This document shows, in pieces, positions 1 to 7,253 of a DNA stretch of 64,000 nucleotides. The stretch is from Subsaximicrobium wynnwilliamsii (GTDB taxonomy: Bacteria > Bacteroidota > Bacteroidia > Flavobacteriales > Flavobacteriaceae). Numbering within the stretch: the stretch's first letter is position 1; the number at the start of each line of letters is the position of its first letter. The position numbers were made by a program, and so were the translations under genes. The notes beneath the pieces are model-generated. The model saw only the letters and a program-made list of their open reading frames with translations. It searched no databases and had not been told where the DNA came from. Where the stretch lies: NCBI RefSeq assembly GCF_007997225.1, contig NZ_VORM01000014.1, forward strand, positions 1 through 64,000, written 5' to 3'.

Positions 1-73
1 CTCGTTCCTCTTTAAAATGTGTACGACAGCTCTTTTCGTCTGTGAAATGAACTCCAAAATCAAATATATTCAT
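1..73 (-). mobile_element. IS1595-type transposase, N-terminal fragment
   Basis: Read on the minus strand from an ATG at 73, the first 24 codons begin MNIFDFGVHFTDEKSCR and continue with a THFKEER-like stretch. This matches the usual N-terminus of IS1595-family transposases, where a short helix precedes a zinc ribbon. The rest of the gene lies beyond the left edge of the window, so intactness cannot be judged. The 240 bp between this start and the next gene should contain the IS end, but I cannot define the inverted repeat with one end only. Family assignment is from recalled sequence similarity. Confidence 0.6.
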
Positions 74-144
74 AATCAACTGTTTTAATATCAAGTGAAT
101 ATACGATAATTATTTCATTTTAGGGCTGTTTGCGGATATACAAA

Positions 145-175
145 TTTTATTTTAACCTACAATTGACTAACTTTG
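145..175 (+). promoter_or_regulatory. possible promoter of alkB
   Basis: TAACTTTG at 168-175 is a perfect match to the Bacteroidetes -7 consensus TAnnTTTG. The T-rich stretch around 146-150 is a weak -33 candidate with a spacer of about 17. It lies about 140 bp upstream of the hydroxylase start and next to the IS end. Confidence 0.3.
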
Positions 176-313
176 GTAAGTTTCTGTTAATTTCAATTCA
201 TTTACGTAGCTACTTATTTCTGAAAAGGACTTCGTTTGATTTTGAAAACTGAAACTCGGCGCAGTATTTTCAGATTCAACTAACCAATCGCAATAATCAC
301 AAAAGCTATTCTT

Positions 314-1357
314 ATGAAAGACCTCAAATATTTAGCTGCCTTTTCTATTCCGCTCGTGGCTTTTATAAGCCTTTATTTTAAAGGTGCATTTGTATTTCTC
401 ACGCCTGTTTATGCTTTCATTCTTATTCCAATATTCGAATTGATTTTTACTGTGGATCCTAAAAACTTGTCTTCAGAAGAACATAATGCGCGCCTCAAAC
501 GAAAAGTTTTCGATTGGTTGCTATATCTCAATCTCCCTATTGTTTATGTCTTGATTGGCTTCGGCATTTATCAAATCACACAACAACCGCTGGCTACTTA
601 CGAAATTGTAGGAATTGTCATTTCCGTAGGTATCGTTTTAGGCGTCAACGGCATCAATGTCGCACACGAATTAGGCCACAGGCATACCACCAACGAGCGT
701 TTTTTGGGCAAAGCGCTGCTGCTTCCGGCTTTGTACATGCATTTTTTTATAGAGCATAATTATGGGCACCACCTTCACGCCGCTACTGCAGAGGATCCTG
801 CAACCGCCCGCTACAACCAGACCGTATATGGGTTTTGGTTTACTTCGGTATTTAGACAGTACGTCAATGCGTGGAGTATCCAGAAGACACTATTGAAAAA
901 TTCCGGTCGCCCTTTTCTCAGCCTAAAGAATGACATGTTTTGGTATAGTATCCTGCAACTGGTTTATTTAGCAATGTGTTTTTTGTTCTTCGGCAAAATG
1001 GCGCTTATTTTCGTAATCTCCGCAGCCATTGTGGGCATTTTGCTTTTAGAAACCGTCAATTATATCGAACATTACGGATTGTTGCGCCTCAAGACCAAAT
1101 CGGGTCGTTATGAACGTGTTCAAGAAATGCACTCCTGGAACTCCAACCACGTCATCGGCAGAATCGTGCTTTACGAACTTACCAGGCATAGCGACCATCA
1201 TTTCAAGTCGACCAAAAAATACCAGATTTTAGATTGCCATGATGAGAGTCCGCAAATGCCTTTTGGATATCCTACATCAATGGTTTTGGCGATGGTTCCT
1301 CCAATATGGTTCAAGATTATGAACAAGCGCGTGCCTAGACAGATGCTGCTGAATTGA
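314..1357 (+). CDS. alkB: AlkB-type alkane 1-monooxygenase (membrane di-iron hydroxylase)
   Basis: Integral-membrane non-haem di-iron monooxygenase expected to hydroxylate medium-chain n-alkanes or fatty-acyl chains at the terminal carbon, using electrons from rubredoxin or ferredoxin. The eight-histidine signature is complete: HELGHRH at residues 118-124, EHNYGHH at 147-153 and HSDHHF at 292-297, plus the AlkB-typical NYIEHYG at 249-255. Hydrophobic segments near residues 8-45, 68-112 and 215-250 fit the six-helix topology. At 347 residues it is slightly shorter than Pseudomonas AlkB (about 400) and has no fused rubredoxin. The gene stands alone: no rubredoxin, rubredoxin reductase or alkane regulator is adjacent. 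The alkane substrate is inferred; related membrane hydroxylases acting on fatty acids cannot be excluded. Confidence 0.9.
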   Translation: MKDLKYLAAFSIPLVAFISLYFKGAFVFLTPVYAFILIPIFELIFTVDPKNLSSEEHNARLKRKVFDWLLYLNLPIVYVLIGFGIYQITQQPLATYEIVGIVISVGIVLGVNGINVAHELGHRHTTNERFLGKALLLPALYMHFFIEHNYGHHLHAATAEDPATARYNQTVYGFWFTSVFRQYVNAWSIQKTLLKNSGRPFLSLKNDMFWYSILQLVYLAMCFLFFGKMALIFVISAAIVGILLLETVNYIEHYGLLRLKTKSGRYERVQEMHSWNSNHVIGRIVLYELTRHSDHHFKSTKKYQILDCHDESPQMPFGYPTSMVLAMVPPIWFKIMNKRVPRQMLLN

Positions 1358-1551
1358 AAAAAACAGTATAGAACATAGCGACTAGCACATAGATTCATAA
1401 GGAAATGAATCGTGCTTTTAGATTATCTTAAAAACCTTCGCATTTAACCTCATTTTGTGTGAATTCTTTTGATTAGGCTATGTGCGACTTCACTAGAGTC
1501 GGTTTTAAACGCCACTCGTTGCCAAAAACCCCAAACTTTCATATCGCAAGC

Positions 1552-1582
1552 TTGACCATTGAGGCTTGAACCTTTATCTTTG
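1552..1582 (+). promoter_or_regulatory. promoter of gltX
   Basis: TTG at 1552-1554 and TATCTTTG at 1575-1582 are separated by 20 bases, matching the Bacteroidetes -33/-7 pattern. This predicts a leader of roughly 60 bases before the gltX start at 1648. Confidence 0.45.
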
Positions 1583-1647
1583 TTATTATAAAATCACATG
1601 CGGTCTTAGATCGTTGTGACTAATCGATAACCTTTCAATTCAATAAG

Positions 1648-3159
1648 ATGAACAAACCTGTTCGCGTGCGTTTTGCACCAAGCCCAACTGGACCACTACA
1701 TATTGGTGGGGTACGTACTGCCCTATTCAACTATCTTTTTGCCAAAAAACACAAGGGCACATTTGTGCTGCGCATTGAAGATACCGATCAAACTCGCTAC
1801 GTTGCAGGTGCCGAAGATTATATTGTTAAAGCACTCAATTGGTGTGGTATTCCCTTTGACGAAGGCCCCAACAAAAATGAGAAATTTGGTCCCTACCGAC
1901 AAAGTGAGCGTAAAGACCTCTATAAAAAGTATGCAGACCAACTCATTGAAAGCGGTCATGCCTACTATGCTTTCGATACCGCCGAAACCTTGGATTTCCA
2001 TAGAAAAGACCATGAAGCCAAAGGCAAAACCTTTATCTACAATTGGCATAACCGGCAAAAGTTGGATAATTCCCTATCACTTTCAGCAGAAGCCGTGCAG
2101 CAAAAGTTGGATGCCAACGAGGATCATGTCGTTCGCTTCAAGTCCCCTCAAGACGAGACCCTTCATTTAACAGACATGATTCGTGGCGATATTGAGATTG
2201 ACACCAATATTTTGGATGACAAAGTGCTGTTCAAAAGCGATGGCATGCCAACCTATCACTTGGCCAATATTGTGGATGACCATTTAATGCAGATTTCCCA
2301 CGTGATTCGTGGCGAAGAATGGGTGCCTTCCCTAGCGCTTCATTATCAACTTTACGATGCCTTTGGTTGGGATATTCCACAGTTTGCGCACCTTCCGCTA
2401 ATTCTTAAACCTACTGGTAAAGGAAAATTGAGCAAGCGCGATGGCGATAAAATGGGCTTTCCAGTGTTTCCGTTAGAGTGGACCGATGCTGAGACTGGAG
2501 CAGTTTCCGCAGGTTATAAAGAGAATGGTTATTTTCCTGAAGCCATGGTAAATTTTTTGGCATTATTAGGTTGGAACCCTGGTACCGAACAAGAAATTTT
2601 CACTTTGGAAATCTTGAGCAATGTCTTTGAATTGGAACGCGTCAACAAAGGCGGTGCCCGCTTTGATCCAGATAAAATAAAGTGGTTTAACCACCACTAC
2701 ATGCAAGAACAACATGATGCCGATTTAGCTAAAGCATACAAAGCCTCGCATAAAGCCTTAGCAGATATCGATATTCAATATATCGAACTTGTAGTCGCTT
2801 TAATAAAGGAACGCGCGACCTTTGTAAGTGATTTTTGGGAATTGAGCAGCTTCTTTTTTGTGGCGCCAAAAGATTTCGATGACAAAGCCTATAAGAAAGC
2901 AATAAAGGACGACACTCCGGAATTGATGACACAGCTCATACAAAAAGTGACCACCAATGCTGAGTTTACAATAGAAAGCCTTCAGGAGGATATTAAAAGC
3001 TGGATTACAGATAACAACATTGGCTTCGGAAAAGTGATGATGCCCCTGCGACTGGCGCTAGTGGGCGCTTTACAGGGTCCAGATGTATTCGATATCATGT
3101 TTATGATTGGTAAAGCCGAAACCGTGAAACGAATCGATACCTTATTGGCATCCATTTAA
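1648..3159 (+). CDS. gltX: glutamate--tRNA ligase
   Basis: Class I aminoacyl-tRNA synthetase charging tRNA-Glu in the cytoplasm. The Rossmann signature PSPTGPLHIGG places HIG at residues 18-20. The second ATP-binding motif reads KLSKR at 260-264. The GluRS-specific segment LRIEDTDQTR is present. Length (503 aa) is normal for bacterial GltX. The ATG at 1648 lies directly before the conserved KPVRVRFAPSPTG block, so the start is secure. The gene has its own promoter-like sequence and is followed after 90 bp by the SPFH gene. A separate GlnRS is encoded at 7254-9263, so this enzyme is probably discriminating for Glu; that is inferred from genome content. Confidence 0.97.
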   Translation: MNKPVRVRFAPSPTGPLHIGGVRTALFNYLFAKKHKGTFVLRIEDTDQTRYVAGAEDYIVKALNWCGIPFDEGPNKNEKFGPYRQSERKDLYKKYADQLIESGHAYYAFDTAETLDFHRKDHEAKGKTFIYNWHNRQKLDNSLSLSAEAVQQKLDANEDHVVRFKSPQDETLHLTDMIRGDIEIDTNILDDKVLFKSDGMPTYHLANIVDDHLMQISHVIRGEEWVPSLALHYQLYDAFGWDIPQFAHLPLILKPTGKGKLSKRDGDKMGFPVFPLEWTDAETGAVSAGYKENGYFPEAMVNFLALLGWNPGTEQEIFTLEILSNVFELERVNKGGARFDPDKIKWFNHHYMQEQHDADLAKAYKASHKALADIDIQYIELVVALIKERATFVSDFWELSSFFFVAPKDFDDKAYKKAIKDDTPELMTQLIQKVTTNAEFTIESLQEDIKSWITDNNIGFGKVMMPLRLALVGALQGPDVFDIMFMIGKAETVKRIDTLLASI

Positions 3160-3249
3160 TTTTAAGCTGAAAAGCCTAAACTACGTCAAAATATAGCTTA
3201 TTTCAGTAAGAAGCCTAAGATTACAAACCCCCTTAAACCTTCAATTGCC

Positions 3250-4176
3250 ATGGAAAAATTTATTTTAATACCCATACTCTTTTTCGGATTCATCATCTTG
3301 ATCTCGGCTTTTTTTATAGTCAATCAACAAACCGCAGCCATTGTAGAGCGCTTTGGTAAATTTCACAGTGTGCGACAATCGGGATTGCAACTAAAAATTC
3401 CCTTGATCGATAAAATTGCTGGGAAACTGAGTTTGAAAATCCAACAATTGGATGTGATCATTGAGACCAAAACATTAGATGACGTCTTTGTGCGTTTGAA
3501 AGTATCTGTTCAATATCGTGTGATCAAAACCAAGGTTTACGACGCATTTTATGAGTTGGACTATCCGCATGAGCAAATCACTTCTTACGTTTTTGATGTG
3601 GTTCGTGCAGAAGTACCCAAAATGAAACTCGATGATGTCTTTGTTAAAAAAGATGACGTTGCATTGGCCGTAAAAGCAGAGCTCAACGAGGCGATGTCCA
3701 CTTATGGCTTTGATATCATCAAAACCCTTGTAACCGATATTGACCCAGATGCGCAGGTAAAACAAGCCATGAACCGAATCAATGCTTCAGAACGTGAGAA
3801 AATCGCAGCACAGTTTGAAGGAGACGCCCAACGGATTCTTATCGTCGAAAAGGCCAAGGCTGAAGCAGAAAGCAAGCGTTTACAAGGTCAAGGCATTGCC
3901 GATCAACGTCGTGAGATTGCACGTGGGTTGGAAGAATCGGTTGAAGTGTTGAACCGTGTGGGAATCAACTCCCAAGAAGCCTCTGCGCTTATAGTGGTAA
4001 CACAGCATTATGATACGCTACAATCGCTAGGTGAGGAAACTAACAGTAACTTGATTTTATTACCAAATTCGCCACAAGCCGGAAGCAGCATGCTTAACGA
4101 TATGGTTGCAAGCTTTACTGCAAGTAACCAAATTGGCGAGGCCATGAAGAATGCAAGGAAGAAGGAGGATGACTAA
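3250..4176 (+). CDS. SPFH/band-7 (stomatin-like) membrane protein
   Basis: An N-terminal transmembrane helix (about residues 5-24) is followed by a band-7/SPFH domain. It contains NQQTAAIVERFGKF, the TLDDVFVRLKVSVQYRV strand and the ITSYVFDVVRAEVPKM region. An alanine/glutamate-rich helical stretch (about 175-215, SEREKIAAQFEGDAQRI) would form the oligomerisation coil. Members assemble into membrane-anchored rings that organise microdomains or modulate proteases. No NfeD partner is adjacent, and the protein is closer to the QmcA/stomatin type than to the HflK/HflC pair. Single gene, closed by a strong hairpin at 4230. Confidence 0.9.
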   Translation: MEKFILIPILFFGFIILISAFFIVNQQTAAIVERFGKFHSVRQSGLQLKIPLIDKIAGKLSLKIQQLDVIIETKTLDDVFVRLKVSVQYRVIKTKVYDAFYELDYPHEQITSYVFDVVRAEVPKMKLDDVFVKKDDVALAVKAELNEAMSTYGFDIIKTLVTDIDPDAQVKQAMNRINASEREKIAAQFEGDAQRILIVEKAKAEAESKRLQGQGIADQRREIARGLEESVEVLNRVGINSQEASALIVVTQHYDTLQSLGEETNSNLILLPNSPQAGSSMLNDMVASFTASNQIGEAMKNARKKEDD

Positions 4177-4229
4177 AACCACCTCAAAAACCGATATTGA
4201 TTTTTGCAACGTTACATAAACCCATTAAA

Positions 4230-4265
4230 GACCGCTCTACTTTTGAAATCCTGAGCGGTCTTTTT
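4230..4265 (+). terminator. rho-independent terminator of the SPFH gene
   Basis: GACCGCTC at 4230-4237 pairs perfectly with GAGCGGTC at 4253-4260 and is followed by TTTTT. It starts 53 bases after the SPFH stop codon. Confidence 0.85.
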
Positions 4266-4296
4266 AATAGGCTTTAGAAAAAAAGATGAGATAAAA

Positions 4297-4328
4297 AAAA
4301 TGCCTCAATTCAATTTGGGGCATTTTTA
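4297..4328 (-). terminator. terminator of the small minus-strand gene
   Basis: On the minus strand ATGCCCC and GAGGCAT form a stem (one G-T pair) followed by a run of eight T. It lies 17 bases beyond the stop of the 69-residue gene. The flanking A-run on the other side lets it work in both directions. Confidence 0.75.
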
Positions 4329-4344
4329 TTGATGTGGAAGCGAA

Positions 4345-4554
4345 TCAATGCTCCTCTTCGTATTTTTTGATCATTTCTTTTAGAGTATTCAAATACGTCT
4401 CAAGTGATTTTTCATCCATCTTGGCATTTGTGTTGGCGCCTTCTGGCAAAGTATCCTGAGTTTCATCCAAATATTTTTGGAGCTCGGGATAGTTTTCCTC
4501 TATGTCTCTGGCTACCGTTGAAATCTCGGTTAATATCCTACTTGCTTTATCCAT
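4345..4554 (-). CDS. small conserved helical protein of unknown function
   Basis: 69 residues, strongly acidic and almost entirely helical in appearance. It runs from MDKASRILTEISTVARDI to a charged C-terminal helix ending KKYEEEH. There is no signal peptide, membrane segment or metal motif. It is a single-gene unit: a terminator follows it and the upstream neighbour on the same strand is over 240 bp away. I recognise it only as the kind of small conserved protein common in Flavobacteriaceae. Confidence 0.65.
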   Translation of the reverse strand: MDKASRILTEISTVARDIEENYPELQKYLDETQDTLPEGANTNAKMDEKSLETYLNTLKEMIKKYEEEH

Positions 4555-4802
4555 GATTGATGCTGATTTTATAATGTGAGTTAAAAGTTAGTCATATTTG
4601 GGAGCCCATCAAAATGTTAAATTGCTTTTAACTGTAATTTCACAGAAAAACAGAACATAGAATGAAGAACCAAGAACAACGACTCAATTTCAACTAACTC
4701 ATAGGCTACATTTTTTAGAGATATATTTTGATCATATACACTGTATTCTTTTTCTGAAATGCTTGAAATAGCACGTTTCAACAAAATTCCTAAATAAAAA
4801 AT

Positions 4803-5963
4803 TCAATCCTTAAAAGGATGGCGTTCTTCCCAAACTTGCACAGGATTCATGTATGTCACAATCAATTTCAAAATGCGATTCGCCAAAAATGTATTGCTGT
4901 GTTTGATATAAACAGCCATAGCATAAGGTTTAGCACCCACAGAACTTTTGATTTCCATGGCGGTTCTTGCGAAAATAACACTTTCAAATCCCTGTTCTAT
5001 CCCAAAAAAAGCCATGTCATACAACATATTGAGATACATTTGATGCTTGTGCTGCAAATTTTGATCATAACCCAAAAAATAGGTTTCCAAATGATTTCCG
5101 TTTAAGATCAAGCTATAAAAACCAACCAGACGCTCATCCATAAAATGACCGAACAGTTTAAATTTAATACCCAGCTGTTTTTTCAACTCATAAAAGTGTG
5201 TTTTAGGCAACTTAAATGAATTTACACCTGCATTGTCCGACACGCTTTCGTAGAGGCCATAAATAGCTTCTTTATGGTTTTCAATCTCCACTAAGTTGAG
5301 TTCTTTGCTAATTATTGGATCTGCCTTTTTCCTGGCCGTAGCGTACCGCCTTCTGTACTTTTTATTGAAAACTGCTGTATATTCGTTTGTAGATTTCCAA
5401 TGCTCGGGAATGTTAAGAATCATATTGGGCTGCATCTGTACTTTGTATAATTTTTGACTTCGGAAGAAATCCGTACTTGCATGAAGCGTATCGTTTTCAA
5501 AATAATCCTTAAAGGCGATAATGCGAATTTTTTTACCGAACTGCAGCTTGATATCAGCAGAAAGTTGGGCGATCGCTTTCGTAATCGTTTCCAGAAAGTC
5601 CCTTTGCGAAATGGCTTCTGAAGCAAATGAAAGTCCGTGTTGACCTGTATGCATCAAATTGCCAACAACTAAAGCATTTCCCTTGGCAATCTTCGCTACT
5701 AGATCTTTACCCAATTGCTTGTACCAAAGCTTTTGCGATTTTCTAAAAATGTCTTGAGCATAAAGTTCCACACGCTGCACAATAGCAAGACCTACTAGGC
5801 CTTCCGCAGAAAAAACGCCCACATAATAGGAGCTTATATTGGCTGGACTGGCATGCTCCAAAGCCTTTAAAAAGGGTGTTTTTAGGAAGATATCTTCCGT
5901 AGAAAATGCATTCCATTCCTTCGGAAGATTCTCTACTGAATTATAAATTTTAAAGTGTATCAA
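4803..5963 (-). CDS. GNAT/FemAB-like acyltransferase
   Basis: 386 residues with a C-terminal GNAT-like fold of the FemAB/BioF2 type. Visible features are the YRRRYATARKKADP basic loop (about 200-215), the LVGFYSLILNG strand and YFLGYDQNLQHKHQMYLNML, which matches the acyl-CoA-binding region of this group. The nearest known roles are transfer of amino acids or acyl groups to cell-surface precursors; the substrate is unknown. The frame has no ATG near the N-terminus. It opens with TTG at 5963 directly before a plausible N-terminal sequence (IHFKIYNSVENLPKEW), and upstream codons run to a stop at about 6014 without an ATG. It is monocistronic. Confidence 0.75.
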   Translation of the reverse strand: MIHFKIYNSVENLPKEWNAFSTEDIFLKTPFLKALEHASPANISSYYVGVFSAEGLVGLAIVQRVELYAQDIFRKSQKLWYKQLGKDLVAKIAKGNALVVGNLMHTGQHGLSFASEAISQRDFLETITKAIAQLSADIKLQFGKKIRIIAFKDYFENDTLHASTDFFRSQKLYKVQMQPNMILNIPEHWKSTNEYTAVFNKKYRRRYATARKKADPIISKELNLVEIENHKEAIYGLYESVSDNAGVNSFKLPKTHFYELKKQLGIKFKLFGHFMDERLVGFYSLILNGNHLETYFLGYDQNLQHKHQMYLNMLYDMAFFGIEQGFESVIFARTAMEIKSSVGAKPYAMAVYIKHSNTFLANRILKLIVTYMNPVQVWEERHPFKD

Positions 5964-6215
5964 GGCAGCAAATAAAACGGTTTGGCAGCAGTTTACAAAA
6001 TTAATATTAGGTCATGAAATATAGAACACCGCTGCCTTAAAAGACTTAAACCCTAAGACATGATTCCAAATTACTAAATGCAAGCGCTATACTATCAGAA
6101 TTTCAAAAAAAAAAGGCTATTGATGGTTATATACTCACATATCTTGGAATATTGAAATCATTAAATTCCCAGAGGACACAAACCTTATGCCTCGTCTCAA
6201 ATCGATTAATTTGGA

Positions 6216-6698
6216 CTAATTCCAGCCACAAATAATCGCGCCCATAATCGTTAAACTCAATGTCCAAAAGCCGGTATTGATGAAGATGTATTTCCAACTG
6301 CGGCGCTCAAATAAGGCATTGATCGCAATGACTGGAAAAAACAGAAACAACGCAGACAAAAACCCATGCAAAGCGCCATGTTTGAAGGTTCTAAAAGCGG
6401 TACCATAATCGTCCATAAAGGCCTGGTAAGAAGGCAACGCTGCTTCAGGGTTTCCTCCCATTAAGCTGTAAACTCCCATTTGGTGTATGACCAATAGTTG
6501 CACTGAAAATGCAAGCACAATGGCCAATAGCAAGCTAACCCCATAAATAACCGCTACGTTGCTGCTTCTAAATTTCTCTTCGGTCATGCCTGATTCTCGC
6601 ATCCAAAGGATACCCAAGGTTTTAGGATGGTACCACAACAGACTAATTACGATTGGCACTGCAGAAGCCGCTAAAATAGCGAGATAATTGAATTCCAT
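6216..6698 (-). CDS. DUF1761 membrane protein
   Basis: 160 residues with four hydrophobic segments (about 6-22, 48-72, 108-130 and 140-158) and the family-typical SLLWYHPKTLGILWMRESGMTEEKF between the first two. DUF1761 proteins are small inner-membrane proteins with no assigned biochemical role. It lies 20 bp downstream of the HTH gene on the same strand, so the two are probably co-transcribed. Confidence 0.85.
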   Translation of the reverse strand: MEFNYLAILAASAVPIVISLLWYHPKTLGILWMRESGMTEEKFRSSNVAVIYGVSLLLAIVLAFSVQLLVIHQMGVYSLMGGNPEAALPSYQAFMDDYGTAFRTFKHGALHGFLSALFLFFPVIAINALFERRSWKYIFINTGFWTLSLTIMGAIICGWN

Positions 6699-6718
6699 AA
6701 GATTGGGTTGTTTTATGA

Positions 6719-7090
6719 TTATTTCTCGTTAAGTTGATAATTATGTACTAAAACCGATGCAGATAGTTGAAGTGTTTTTTCAAGTTCTCGAATCATCTCA
6801 ACCGTTAGCCTCTTTTTTATATTCAGAATTTCTGACACCCTACTTTTTCCTCCTATGATTCCAACCAAGTCCTTTTGACGCATGTTGAATGCTTCCATAC
6901 GTATTTTTATAGCTTCAATTGGGTCAGGTGCTTCGATTAAATAATGTTCATTCTCATAATTCTCAATTGATAAGGACAAAACGTATGCCTCATCACCTTC
7001 CTTAGTATCGATTTCTGCATCGAAAATGACCTCTAGTCGACCTAGGGCGTTTCGGTAATCAATTTCAGATTTATTAGGTCTCAATTCCAT
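6719..7090 (-). CDS. HigA-like helix-turn-helix protein (orphan antitoxin type)
   Basis: 123 residues. The C-terminal half carries an XRE-type HTH of the HigA kind: FNMRQKDLVGIIGGKSRVSE followed by KKRLTVEMIRELEKTLQL. The N-terminal half is an acidic alpha/beta region (about 1-65) typical of HigB/HigA-system antitoxins. The partner toxin would normally sit immediately upstream, but 7091-7253 contains no ORF and no recognisable HigB remnant. It may therefore act as a stand-alone regulator, or as an antitoxin for a toxin encoded elsewhere. Confidence 0.75.
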   Translation of the reverse strand: MELRPNKSEIDYRNALGRLEVIFDAEIDTKEGDEAYVLSLSIENYENEHYLIEAPDPIEAIKIRMEAFNMRQKDLVGIIGGKSRVSEILNIKKRLTVEMIRELEKTLQLSASVLVHNYQLNEK

Positions 7091-7191
7091 AATTAATTTT
7101 TTAAACGGTATTTGCGTCTCTAATTACGAATGTAAATATCAACCACAAACGGCCATTCAGCAATGAAAACTTTGAAGGCGTAAAGTGTATA

Positions 7192-7222
7192 GACCTAACT
7201 GGTTATGAAAACCTCTTAGGTC
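7192..7222 (-). terminator. hairpin terminator after glnS
   Basis: On the minus strand GACCTAA and TTAGGTC enclose an inner GGTT/AACC stem, giving a compact two-part hairpin. It starts about 30 bases after the glnS stop codon. Only a weak T-rich tract follows. Confidence 0.5.
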
Positions 7223-7253
7223 TTACAATCATTACGTAAAATGCCGTTAATCA

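Noticed and set aside
7091-7190. Remnant of a HigB toxin gene upstream of the HigA-like gene
   Set aside because: Minus-strand translation in the visible frames gives no HigB motif and several stops.
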